The notes under the pieces are model-generated. The model saw only the letters and a program-made list of their open reading frames with translations, had not been told where the DNA came from and did no database searches. A stretch of DNA of 64,000 nucleotides from positions 1 through 64,000 of the forward strand of contig NZ_LZZW01000005.1 of NCBI RefSeq assembly GCF_014170375.1, written 5' to 3'. Shown piece by piece: positions 17,568 through 25,672 of the stretch (position 1 is its first letter; each line of letters starts with the position of its first letter). This DNA comes from Variovorax sp. UMC13. Lineage in GTDB: Bacteria > Pseudomonadota > Gammaproteobacteria > Burkholderiales > Burkholderiaceae_C. The position numbers and the translations under genes are program-made.

Positions 17568-18020
17568 AGCCAGGCTCAGCGGGAACAGCCGCTGGACCTC
17601 TCGGGCCGCCGCCTGCACCTGCTGCAGCGTGACGCCGGCCTCGACCTCGATCGTGTTGTTGACCGGGTCGATGGCGCGCACCCGGTTCAGCCGTGCCAGC
17701 GAGAGCACGAGCGCGCGGCCGCTGTCGTCCGGCGTGGCCCCGCCGGACAGGCCGGTGTTGCCGCCCTGCGGCACCACCGGTACCCGGTGGGCGTGGCACC
17801 AGCGCACGATGGCGGCCACGTCCTGCGCGCTGTCGGGCTGGGCGACGGCCCAGGCGGCGCCGGTCCACTTCCGGCGCCAGTCGGTCAGGAAAGCCGCCTT
17901 GTCCTTGGCCGCGCTCAGGAGCCGGCCCGAGAAGGCCTCGCGCAAGGTGCTCAACGCGAGCACGTCGGCCGCTGCCCCGGGTGCGCGGGCGGGCGAAGGA
18001 TGAAGCGGCGTGTCCGGCAC
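17568..18020 (-). pseudogene. FAD-linked oxidase, truncated after the N-terminal third
   Basis: About 151 residues are readable from a GTG at 18020. The segment has FAD_binding_4 hallmarks of the GlcD / D-2-hydroxyacid dehydrogenase family: VPVVPQGGNTGLSGGATPD (the pyrophosphate-binding loop), LARLNRVRAIDP, then EVEAGVTLQQVQAAA and LFPLSLA. Intact family members are about 470 residues and should continue with an EGSCTIGGN-like segment. Here the similarity stops at 17568 and the frame runs on as unrelated sequence into the complement of the HtrA gene. It is divergent from a LysR regulator that may once have controlled it. Clearly non-functional as an oxidase. Confidence 0.8.
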
Positions 18021-18110
18021 GAAGAAGGCTCCTGGGTGGCGTGTGTCTGCGATGGGGATGCAGTGTCTTCAGCCACTCGCCGGTGCACAAACAATGGATT
18101 CCGGCAGATC

Positions 18111-18127
18111 ATCAAGGCCCACTTGAT
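18111..18127 (+). promoter_or_regulatory. palindrome in front of the LysR gene
   Basis: ATCAAG-N5-CTTGAT, perfect arms, ends nine bases before the LysR ATG and lies in the spacer shared with the truncated oxidase. LysR proteins often bind such sites to repress themselves. Confidence 0.35.
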
Positions 18128-18136
18128 AATCGATGC

Positions 18137-19057
18137 ATGCCGCTGACCCGCTTCACCTTGCGCCAGATCGAGGCCTTCGTGGCCGTCGCCGACCAGCACA
18201 GCTTCGCGGGTGCCGCGCAGCTGCTGGGCATGACCTCCCAGGCCGTGAGCCAACTGGTGGCCGAGCTGGAAGGCCTGCTGGGCTTCCGCGTGTTTGACCG
18301 CACCACCCGCCGCGTGAGCCTGTCGAGCGCGGGCATGGACTTCCTGAGCTCGGCGCAGAGCATCCTGCGCCATGTGCAAGGCGCCGAAAGCGCGGCCTCC
18401 GACCTGCGCAATCGGGCAGCCGGCATCGTGCGGGTGGGGGCGCCGCTGGTCCTGGCCAGCGCGGCGATTCCCGCAGCGATCCGGGCCTACCAGGCCGAGC
18501 GGCCGCGGGTGATCATCCGCATCAAGGACGTCTCGGTCGACACGCTGGTCGATGCGGTGGTCGCCGGCGACGTCGACCTCGCCGTGGGGCCGGACCGCCC
18601 CATCGGCCCGGACGCCGGCCGGGAGGTGGTGTTCGAGAGCCTCTGGGTGCTCTGGTGCGCGCGCACGCATCCGCTGGCACGCCGCAAGCAGCTGCGCTGG
18701 GCGGACCTGCAGGGCACGCCGCTGGTGGCCGCCGGGCGCGACCACGAGCGCAGCGTGGCGCAGATGCACCTGAACATGCCGGAGGGCGAACGCGTGACGC
18801 CGGTCGAGATCGTGGACAACGTCTCGACCGCGCTGGGCATCGCGGCGCAGGGGCTGGCGGCCACGCTGGCGCCGGCCTACGTCGGCGTGATAGCGGCCTC
18901 GCTCGGCCTGGTCATGCGGCGCGTGGTCGACCCGGAGACCGTGCGCACGGTCTGCCTCTACCGCCCCAATGGACGCCACCTGTCACCGGCGGCCGAAGGC
19001 TTCGCCGAACACCTGATGCGCTGGCTCCCGCAGTGGGCCGCGCCGGCCGACGCCTGA
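18137..19057 (+). CDS. LysR-family transcriptional regulator
   Basis: 306 residues, the standard LysR length. Residues 5-64 are the winged helix-turn-helix (LRQIEAFVAVADQHSFAGAA, then TSQAVSQLVAELEGLLGFRVFDR). The rest is the periplasmic-binding-like effector domain. The regulator is transcribed away from the truncated FAD-linked oxidase, the usual arrangement for LysR and its target, so its cognate target may be the broken gene and the regulator may be an orphan. The effector is unknown. No frameshift or odd composition is seen. Confidence 0.9.
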   Translation: MPLTRFTLRQIEAFVAVADQHSFAGAAQLLGMTSQAVSQLVAELEGLLGFRVFDRTTRRVSLSSAGMDFLSSAQSILRHVQGAESAASDLRNRAAGIVRVGAPLVLASAAIPAAIRAYQAERPRVIIRIKDVSVDTLVDAVVAGDVDLAVGPDRPIGPDAGREVVFESLWVLWCARTHPLARRKQLRWADLQGTPLVAAGRDHERSVAQMHLNMPEGERVTPVEIVDNVSTALGIAAQGLAATLAPAYVGVIAASLGLVMRRVVDPETVRTVCLYRPNGRHLSPAAEGFAEHLMRWLPQWAAPADA

Positions 19058-19138
19058 ACGGCACGCAAAGCTGAGCGGGCAGGGCGGACGTCTGCGCGGC
19101 GCGCCACGCGGAGGCGACTTAGAACTTAGACTCGCCCG

Positions 19139-21214
19139 ATGCTCGCCCCCCCGGCTTCCGCCTCGACGCCTTCCCCCGCCGTGACCGTCCACGGCGCCTG
19201 TCCCCACGACTGCCCCGACACCTGCGCGCTGGTCACCACCGTGCAGGACGGCGTGGCGGTCAAGCTGCAGGGCAATCCCGCGCACCCGCACACCGGCGGC
19301 GTGCTGTGCACCAAGGTCTCGCGCTACCTCGAGCGCAGCGTGCACCCCGAGCGGCTGCTGTATCCGATGAAGCGCAGCGGGCCCAAGGGCTCGGGCCAAT
19401 TCGAGCGCATCTCCTGGGACGAGGCGCTGGACGCCATCGCGGGCCGGCTGGGCCCGCTGGCGGCCCATGACCCGAGCACCATCCTGCCCTACAGCTATGC
19501 CGGCACCATGGGCCTGGTGCAAGGCGAGTCGATGGACCGCCGCTTCTTCCACAAGCTGGGCGCCTCGCTGCTGGACCGCACCATCTGCTCGACCGCGGGC
19601 GGCGAGGCGATGGCGCTGACGCTGGGCGGCAAGGTGGGCATGCGGGTCGAGTTCTTCGCCGAGGCCAGGCTGATCCTGATCTGGGGCAGCAACTCGATCG
19701 GCAGCAACCTGCATTTCTGGCGCCACGCCCAGGCGGCCAAACGCGCCGGCGCCCGGCTGGTGTGCATCGACCCGCGCAAGACCGAGACGGCCGACAAGTG
19801 CGACGAGCACATCGCGCTGCTGCCCGGCACCGACGGCGCACTGGCGCTGGCGCTGATGCACGAGTTGATCGTGCACGACTGGCTCGACCACGACTACATC
19901 GCACGCTACACGGTGGGCTGGGACGCACTGCGCGAACGCGCGCTGCAGTGGCCTCCAGCACGCGCGGCGGCGGTGTGCGGCGTGCCCGAGGCGCAGATCG
20001 TCGCGCTGGCCCGCGACTACGGCCAGACGAAGCCCGCCGCCATCCGGCTGAACTATGGCATGCAGCGCGTGCGCGGCGGCGGCAACGCGGCCCGCGCCGT
20101 GGCCTGCCTGCCCGCACTGACCGGCGCCTGGCGGCACCGGGCCGGCGGCGTGCTGCTGAGCAGCTCGGGCGCCTATCCGGTCGACCGCGCGGCGCTGCAG
20201 CGGCCCGACCTGCTGGCCGGCCGCCGGCCGCGCACCATCAACATGAGCTGCATCGGCGATGCGCTCAACGGCGACGCGCGGGCGCTGTCGGGCGGCGCGC
20301 CGGTGCAGGCGGTGGTGGTCTACAACAGCAACCCGGTGGCGGTCGCGCCCGAGTCGGCCAAGGTGGCGGCCGGCTTCGCGCGCGAGGACCTGTTCACCGT
20401 GGTGCTCGAGCAGTTCCAGACCGACACCGCCGACTATGCCGACTACCTGCTGCCCGCCAGCGTGCAGATCGAGCACTGGGACATCCACACCAGCTATGGC
20501 CACACCGACGTGCTGCTCAACCGCCCCGCGGTGGCGCCGCGCGGCGAGGCGCGCAGCAACGCCTGGGTGTTCCGCGAACTGGCGCGGCGCATGGGCTTCG
20601 ACGAGCCCTGCTTCGCCGACGACGACGAGGCGCTGTGCCGCGCCGCCTTCGCGCCCGGCGCGATCGACGTCGAACAGCTGCACGCCCAGGGCTTCACCAC
20701 GCTGCGGCTGCCCGACGCGCCCTTTGCCGAGGGCAACTTCCCCACGCCCTCGGGGCGCTGCGAGTTCTTCAGCGAGCGCCTCGCGGCCCAGGGCGCCGAC
20801 GGCCTGCCCGACCATGTGCCCAACCACGAACCGGCCGGCAGCTCGGCCGCGTATCCGCTGGCGATGATCTCGCCGCCGGCGCGCAACTTCCTGAATTCGA
20901 CCTTCGTCAACGTGACCAGCCTGCGCGCCATCGAGGGCGAGCCGCTGCTGGAGATCCACGCCGACGACGCCGCGGCGCGCGGCATCGAGAACGGCGCCAT
21001 GGTGCGGGTGTTCAACGGGCGTGGCGAGCACCGCTGCCGGGCCGAGGTGTCGCGCCGCGCGCGCACGGGCGTGGTGCACGGCCTGGGCATCTGGTGGCGC
21101 AAGCTGGGCCACGACGGCACCAACGTCAACGAGCTCACCAGCCAGCGGCTCACCGACATCGGCCGCGGCCCGACCTTCTACGACTGCCTGGTGCAGGTGG
21201 AGCGCCTGCCATGA
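19139..21214 (+). CDS. molybdopterin-dependent oxidoreductase (DMSO reductase family)
   Basis: 691 residues. An N-terminal [4Fe-4S] site is formed by Cys21, Cys25, Cys29 (CPHDCPDTC) and Cys57 (GGVLCTK). The molybdopterin domain follows (WDEALDAIAGRLG, then LILIWGSNSIGSN and CIDPRKTETA), and the C-terminal dinucleotide-binding domain has NEL and GRGEHRCRAEVS. No Tat or Sec signal is visible before the Fe-S motif, so it is probably cytoplasmic. Substrate not predictable; close relatives are annotated only as thiosulfate or polysulfide reductase-like. It overlaps the next gene by four bases (ATGA). No electron-transfer or membrane subunit is adjacent, which is unusual for a respiratory enzyme and suggests a soluble role. 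Confidence 0.85.
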   Translation: MLAPPASASTPSPAVTVHGACPHDCPDTCALVTTVQDGVAVKLQGNPAHPHTGGVLCTKVSRYLERSVHPERLLYPMKRSGPKGSGQFERISWDEALDAIAGRLGPLAAHDPSTILPYSYAGTMGLVQGESMDRRFFHKLGASLLDRTICSTAGGEAMALTLGGKVGMRVEFFAEARLILIWGSNSIGSNLHFWRHAQAAKRAGARLVCIDPRKTETADKCDEHIALLPGTDGALALALMHELIVHDWLDHDYIARYTVGWDALRERALQWPPARAAAVCGVPEAQIVALARDYGQTKPAAIRLNYGMQRVRGGGNAARAVACLPALTGAWRHRAGGVLLSSSGAYPVDRAALQRPDLLAGRRPRTINMSCIGDALNGDARALSGGAPVQAVVVYNSNPVAVAPESAKVAAGFAREDLFTVVLEQFQTDTADYADYLLPASVQIEHWDIHTSYGHTDVLLNRPAVAPRGEARSNAWVFRELARRMGFDEPCFADDDEALCRAAFAPGAIDVEQLHAQGFTTLRLPDAPFAEGNFPTPSGRCEFFSERLAAQGADGLPDHVPNHEPAGSSAAYPLAMISPPARNFLNSTFVNVTSLRAIEGEPLLEIHADDAAARGIENGAMVRVFNGRGEHRCRAEVSRRARTGVVHGLGIWWRKLGHDGTNVNELTSQRLTDIGRGPTFYDCLVQVERLP

Positions 21215-22341
21215 GCCGCCTGCGGCGCGGGATGCTCGCGGCCGGCGTGGTGGGGCTGATCGGGCTCTCGGGCTGCGCCGACCTCGGCTACTACTGGCAG
21301 TCGGCCAGCGGCCACCTCCACGTGATGCGCGCGGCCCGGCCCGTGCCCCAGTGGCTGGACGACCCGAGTACCTCGGCGGCGCTCAAGGCCAAGCTCGAAC
21401 TCACGCAGCGCATCCGGCGTTTCGCGGTCACCGAACTGGGACTGCCCGACAACCCGAGCTACACCGGCTATGCCGATCTGCACCGCAATGCCGCGGTCTG
21501 GAACGTGGTGGCCGCGCCGCCCTATTCGCTGACCCTGCAGACCTGGTGCTTCCCGGTGGCGGGCTGCGTGGGCTACCGCGGCTACTACGACGAGGCGCTG
21601 GCCCAGGCCGAGGCGCAGAGCCAGCGCGCCAAGGGGCTGGAGGCGGCGGTGTACCCGGTGCCGGCCTACTCGACGCTGGGCTGGCTCAACTGGGCCGGCG
21701 GCGATCCGCTGCTGAGCACCTTCATCGGCTACCCGGAGGGCGAACTCGCGCGGCTGATCTTCCACGAGCTCTCGCACCAGCTGGTCTACGCGTCGGGCGA
21801 CACTTCCTTCAACGAATCCTTCGCCACCGCGGTCGAACGCATCGGCGGCGGGCGCTGGCTCGCCACCCAGGCCAGCGAGGCGGCGCGCACCGAGTACGCG
21901 CAGTTCGATGCGCGGCGCCAGCAGTTCCGCGCGCTCACGCTGGCCACGCGCCAGCGGCTGCAGGCGGTCTACAGCTCGCCCCAGGCCAAGGCCCAGGACT
22001 GGGCCGCGGTCGAGGAACAGAAGCGCGCGGTGATGGAGGGTTTCCGGGCCGAGTTCGCCATCCTGCGCAGCGGCTGGCCGCCGCGCCAGCAGGCGGCCTA
22101 CGACGGCTGGGTGGCGCGCGCCAACAACGCGGCCTTCGGCGCGCAGGCGGCCTACGACGACCTAGTGCCGGGTTTCGAGGCCCTGTTCGAGCGCGAGGGC
22201 CGCGACTGGCCGCGCTTCTACGCCGAGGTCCGGCGCATGGCGGCCCTGCCCAAGGCCGAGCGGCATGCGGCGCTGCAGGCCGGAGCAGCGCTCACGGCGC
22301 AGCACTCGGAACGTGAGAAGGAAGCGTCGCGAACGCCCTGA
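21211..22341 (+). CDS. lipoprotein zinc aminopeptidase (PF10023-like)
   Basis: 376 residues. The N terminus is a lipoprotein signal with lipobox LSGC (Cys22), so the protein is membrane-anchored facing the periplasm. HELSH at residues 185-189 is the zinc-binding HExxH motif, and NESFATAVE at about 201-209 supplies the third ligand (probably Glu202), a gluzincin arrangement. This matches the predicted aminopeptidase family PF10023. It is translationally coupled to the molybdopterin oxidoreductase, but no shared function is obvious. The substrate is unknown. Confidence 0.78.
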   Translation: MSRLRRGMLAAGVVGLIGLSGCADLGYYWQSASGHLHVMRAARPVPQWLDDPSTSAALKAKLELTQRIRRFAVTELGLPDNPSYTGYADLHRNAAVWNVVAAPPYSLTLQTWCFPVAGCVGYRGYYDEALAQAEAQSQRAKGLEAAVYPVPAYSTLGWLNWAGGDPLLSTFIGYPEGELARLIFHELSHQLVYASGDTSFNESFATAVERIGGGRWLATQASEAARTEYAQFDARRQQFRALTLATRQRLQAVYSSPQAKAQDWAAVEEQKRAVMEGFRAEFAILRSGWPPRQQAAYDGWVARANNAAFGAQAAYDDLVPGFEALFEREGRDWPRFYAEVRRMAALPKAERHAALQAGAALTAQHSEREKEASRTP

Positions 22342-22390
22342 GCCTGCATCGATGCGGGGTCGGGGCGCGCAGCCGCTTCATTGCACGTGC

Positions 22391-22645
22391 TCAGCGCAGG
22401 GATTCGATCAGGTCGATGTACTTCTGCTTGGCCTCGTCCGACGACAGGCCCTTCTGCGCGGTCCAGGCGTCCCACTTGGCGCGCGCGACGATGTCGCTGA
22501 AGCTGGGGCGCTTGGCCGTGTTGTCGCTCTCGGTGGCCTGCTTGAACAGGCCGTAGATCTTCAGCAGCGTCGGGTTGTCGGGGCGTTCGGCCAGCAGCTT
22601 AGAGTTGGCCTGGGCGGCTTCGAAGAGGGATTGCAGGTCGGACAT
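22391..22645 (-). CDS. acyl-CoA-binding protein
   Basis: 84 residues, the normal ACBP size, starting at the ATG MSDLQ; longer in-frame starts lie upstream but would add an unconserved tail. Family signatures are LKIYGLFKQAT and the AKWDAW / SSDEAKQKYI segment, whose tyrosines and lysines bind the CoA and adenine of medium or long acyl-CoA. It buffers acyl-CoA in the cytoplasm. It stands alone, convergent with the aminopeptidase gene, with a 49-base spacer and no clear terminator. Confidence 0.92.
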   Translation of the reverse strand: MSDLQSLFEAAQANSKLLAERPDNPTLLKIYGLFKQATESDNTAKRPSFSDIVARAKWDAWTAQKGLSSDEAKQKYIDLIESLR

Positions 22646-22730
22646 GGCGAAGGGCTCACGCAAAAGGGTCGGGCATCTTAAGGGATGCGCGCATTGGCGA
22701 TCCCCGAGGCCGGGCGGCACAATCGGCCGC

Positions 22731-23486
22731 ATGAGCCCCCTTCTAGCGACAAGCGACAAATCGTTCTGGCATGGTTTTCTCGATTTCTACGCGCTGCACC
22801 TGCCGCCGAAGATCGACGGCGCCGTCATCGAATTCGGCGTCTTCAAGGGGCACTCGATCCGCTGGCTGATCGAGCGTTTTCCCGAGGCCTCGATCACCGG
22901 CGCCGACATCCTGCCGGTCCAACCCGAATGGCCTTTGCATCCAAGGGTGCGCTACCGGCAGATGGACCAGGACGACGCGTCGCAGGTCGTGCAGGTGCTG
23001 GCCGAGGTGCCCGGCATCCAGCTGATCATCGAGGACGGCTCGCACATGCCGAAGCACCAGTCCACCTGCCTCAAGCACGGCCTGCAGGCCCTCCAGGCCG
23101 GGGGCACCTACATCCTGGAAGACATCCACACCAGCCATCCCGCGCATTCGCTCTATCAGGAGGAGTTCGGCACCCGTCCCGCCCAGACCTCCTTGTCGGT
23201 GCTGCTGGCCTTCGAGCACCTGCTGAGGAGCGGGCGGCCGCTCACGCCCGCGGTGCGCGATGGCCTGGCCCGGGGGGCGCATTTCGACGCCGACGACATC
23301 GAGTCGCTGTTCGGCGCGGTGGCCTCGATCCACATGTTCAAGCGGGCGACCCTGCCGACGTCCTGCTGGCGCTGCGGATCGTCGAACTTCGACTACCACG
23401 CCTACCGCTGCGAATGCGGCGTGGAACTGATGGGCGCGGCTGACAGCATGACGCTGGTCGTGAAGAAGCGCGGCTCGGCGGCCTGA
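22731..23486 (+). CDS. class I SAM-dependent methyltransferase-like protein with C-terminal zinc ribbon
   Basis: 251 residues. The N-terminal part has a Rossmann SAM-type core: GAVIEFGVFKGHSIRWLIE (motif I), ITGADI, and LIIEDGSHM. It resembles methyltransferases of the CmcI/macrocin type that act on small or saccharide substrates. The C terminus carries four cysteines in CWRCG...CECGVEL, a probable zinc ribbon that I do not recognise from this family. It is monocistronic, between ACBP and TPR genes on the other strand, 3 kb from the polysaccharide locus. Substrate unknown. Confidence 0.65.
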   Translation: MSPLLATSDKSFWHGFLDFYALHLPPKIDGAVIEFGVFKGHSIRWLIERFPEASITGADILPVQPEWPLHPRVRYRQMDQDDASQVVQVLAEVPGIQLIIEDGSHMPKHQSTCLKHGLQALQAGGTYILEDIHTSHPAHSLYQEEFGTRPAQTSLSVLLAFEHLLRSGRPLTPAVRDGLARGAHFDADDIESLFGAVASIHMFKRATLPTSCWRCGSSNFDYHAYRCECGVELMGAADSMTLVVKKRGSAA

Positions 23487-23487
23487 C

Positions 23488-23511
23488 GCGGTCGCCGCCG
23501 GCGGTGACCGC
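23488..23511 (+). terminator. possible bidirectional hairpin
   Basis: GCGGTC and GACCGC arms with an inner CCG/CGG pairing lie between the convergent methyltransferase and TPR genes. There is no T-run, so termination strength is doubtful. Confidence 0.35.
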
Positions 23512-23519
23512 AGTCGCGC

Positions 23520-24368
23520 TCAGTCGCGCAGGCCGGCCCGCGCCAGTTCGACGTCGAGCCGTTCGCGCGCGTCGGCCGGCGCCAGGGCGGCGGCCTTCTC
23601 GTAGAGCGCCATGGCATCGGCCAGCCGGGCGTCGCCCTCGAGCATCAGCAGCCCGCGGCCGTATTCCATCCAGCCGCTGGCCGAGTCCGGGTTGAGCCCG
23701 AGGCCGCGCTCGAACAGCGCAAGCGCGGTCTCGGCGCGCACGCCGTAGGTCATGCGTCCGACCAGCGGGCCGACCTTGTCGATCACCTCGGCATGGAAGG
23801 CGCCCAGCGCCAGGTGGGCATCGGCGTGACGGGGCTGGAGCGCGATCACGCGTTCGAGCGCCAGCTTGACCTTGCCACCCAGCCCCTGCGCCAGCGCACG
23901 CGCCACGCTGATGCCCTGGGCATAGCGGCCCAGCGCATAGGCCTCCCAGAACAGCGCGTGGCAGTTGTCGGGCTCGACCGCTGCCTGGCCAGCGGCCCGC
24001 TCGGCCACCTGCAGGAGCAGGGCGAGGCGGACGCTCTCGCGCGGTTCGAGGTAGTTGGCGTAGACCGCGGTGGCCTGGTTGGCCAGCGTCAGGCCTTCGG
24101 CACCCAGTTGCAGGCCGAGCGCGGCCGCCTGCGCGAACTCGCCGTTGTGGTACATCGCCCAGCCGTCGACCAGCGCCGGCACCGTCGGGGCCGGCGCCGC
24201 ATGGCCGGCGTGCAGCCGCGGCCATTGGGCCGGCAGGTTCCGCGCGTCGAAGCGCGGCATGTCGTCGTAGGGAAAGGGCACCCAGTGCATCGCCGCGGCG
24301 GCATCGGTGGCCGGGCCGTGGCAACCGGGGGGCAACAGGGAGAGGGGCTGGAAGTCCTGCGTGGCCAT
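23520..24368 (-). CDS. tetratricopeptide-repeat protein
   Basis: 282 residues from the ATG MATQDFQP. Helical TPR-like repeats are seen in the C-terminal half: residues about 185-275 contain ALERVIALQPRHADAHLALG, ALFERGLGLNPDSASGWMEY and AMALYEKAAALAPADARERL. The N-terminal 70 residues are proline-rich and unassigned. No signal peptide is visible, so it is probably cytoplasmic. TPR proteins hold other proteins together; the partner is not evident. It is downstream of a TetR gene on the same strand with a 62-base spacer. Confidence 0.72.
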   Translation of the reverse strand: MATQDFQPLSLLPPGCHGPATDAAAAMHWVPFPYDDMPRFDARNLPAQWPRLHAGHAAPAPTVPALVDGWAMYHNGEFAQAAALGLQLGAEGLTLANQATAVYANYLEPRESVRLALLLQVAERAAGQAAVEPDNCHALFWEAYALGRYAQGISVARALAQGLGGKVKLALERVIALQPRHADAHLALGAFHAEVIDKVGPLVGRMTYGVRAETALALFERGLGLNPDSASGWMEYGRGLLMLEGDARLADAMALYEKAAALAPADARERLDVELARAGLRD

Positions 24369-24430
24369 GGTGTTGTCTCGGGTGATGGCTGCGTCGTTGT
24401 CTCGTCCGCCGGGTTCTTGTGCTGTCGTCG

Positions 24431-25105
24431 CTAGGCCGTCAGGGCTGCATCTTCGCCTTCGTAGGCCCGGCTCAATGTCAGCAAATGCCGACGCTGTTCG
24501 GGCACCAGGTAGGGGGTGAGCAGGTGCAGGGTGTGGTGGGCGCCGCGCAGCAGCGCGCCCTGCGCGTGGGCCGGTTCGAGCGCCTCGCGCGGGTTGCGCA
24601 CGTACTCGTAGCTCAGCCAGTAGGTCAGCACCACCACCATGCTCTGGGCCAGGGTGTCGACCTCGCGCGGGTCGATGTCGAGGTGGCCGGCGCGGTCCAG
24701 GCCGGACAGCAGCGCGCGGATGGCGGCGGCCTTGTTCTGCAGCACCAGCTGGAACTGGGTTTCCAGATGGCGGTTTTTGCTCAGCAGGTCGTTGAGGTCT
24801 CGGTAGAGGAAACGGTAGCGCCACAGCAGCTCGAACAGGCTGTGCATGAAGAACCAGGCGTCTTCCACGTCGCCGACGCCTTCGCTGGCATGCAGCAGTT
24901 CGTCGAGCTCGGCCTCGTACTGGCTGTAGAGCCGGTTGATCAGCTCGTCCTTGGCCGGGTAGTGGTAGTAGAGGTTGCCGGGACTGATGTTCAGTTCGCC
25001 GGCCACGAGCGTCGTCGACACGTTCGGCTCGCCGAAACGATTGAACAGGTCGAGGGCTGCTTCGAGGATGCGCTCGGCAGTGCGGCGCGGCGCCTTCTTG
25101 GCCAT
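24431..25105 (-). CDS. TetR/AcrR-family transcriptional regulator
   Basis: 224 residues. The N-terminal helix-turn-helix is typical: AERILEAALDLFNRFGEPNV, then VAGELNISPGNLYYHYPAKDEL. The ligand domain is helical and rich in aromatic residues (WFFMHSLFELLWRYRFLYRD), as in regulators that bind fatty acyl or hydrophobic ligands. The phasin gene lies 112 bases upstream on the same strand, so a link to polyhydroxyalkanoate or fatty-acid metabolism is possible but only by position. Confidence 0.88.
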   Translation of the reverse strand: MAKKAPRRTAERILEAALDLFNRFGEPNVSTTLVAGELNISPGNLYYHYPAKDELINRLYSQYEAELDELLHASEGVGDVEDAWFFMHSLFELLWRYRFLYRDLNDLLSKNRHLETQFQLVLQNKAAAIRALLSGLDRAGHLDIDPREVDTLAQSMVVVLTYWLSYEYVRNPREALEPAHAQGALLRGAHHTLHLLTPYLVPEQRRHLLTLSRAYEGEDAALTA

Positions 25106-25195
25106 AAGTCCGCCTTGTGATGTCAGCCGTTTTTTGTCTCTGGCCCCACTCTAGCGCAAGTGGATGCCGGCGGGGTGACGTCGCGCGAGAGAAGG

Positions 25196-25211
25196 CCGCG
25201 CCGTGGCGCGG
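25196..25211 (-). terminator. candidate terminator hairpin after the phasin gene
   Basis: CCGCGCC-(2)-GGCGCGG begins seven bases after the phasin stop on the minus strand. The bases after it are CCTTCTCTC, not a proper U-run, so this is a weak or Rho-assisted terminator at best. Confidence 0.35.
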
Positions 25212-25217
25212 GGTTTC

Positions 25218-25661
25218 TCAGCCTTCGCTGCGCGGTGTGCGGCGGCGCGGGCGGGGCGGTTCCGCCGGCTCGTCCTGCGGGGCGCCGGCCTGGAGCCGGG
25301 CCTCGAGGGCCTCGACCCGCTCGCGCAGGGCGTTGAATTCCTCGATCGAGGGATAGCCGAGGTTGGCCAGCGCGCGCGCCACCCGTTCCTCGAAGATGTT
25401 CTCCAGCTTGCCCCAGCCGGCGGCGGTCTTGGTGCCGAGCTCGCTGGCCAGGCCCGCCATGCGGCTCTGCGCCTGGGCCAGCGTTTCCTCGGCCGCCTGC
25501 TGGGTCTTCTTCTGCATGCCGGCGCCGTCCTTGACCAGCGCCTCGAAGGCCTTGCTGCCTTCCTGCTGCATCTTGGCGAAGGCGCCCAGGCCGGCCAGCC
25601 AGATCTGCTGGGCGGAGTCCTTGATCGGGTCGGCCTTCTTGTCGTCGTCCTTCGTTGCCAT
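25218..25661 (-). CDS. phasin-family polyhydroxyalkanoate granule protein
   Basis: 147 residues. The hydrophobic amphipathic N-terminal segment (IWLAGLGAFAKMQQEG) followed by a long helical, Ala/Gln/Glu-rich body is the PF05597 phasin-like pattern. The C terminus has a coiled-coil stretch (EFNALRERVEALEARLQ) and ends in a Pro/Arg-rich tail (EPAEPPRPRRRTPR) that may bind DNA or granule partners. It coats PHA granules and controls their size. It starts only 11 bases after the gmd stop, an unexpected neighbour, so it may be cotranscribed with GDP-mannose genes or have a promoter inside gmd. Confidence 0.82.
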   Translation of the reverse strand: MATKDDDKKADPIKDSAQQIWLAGLGAFAKMQQEGSKAFEALVKDGAGMQKKTQQAAEETLAQAQSRMAGLASELGTKTAAGWGKLENIFEERVARALANLGYPSIEEFNALRERVEALEARLQAGAPQDEPAEPPRPRRRTPRSEG

Positions 25662-25672
25662 GGCAGTGTTCC

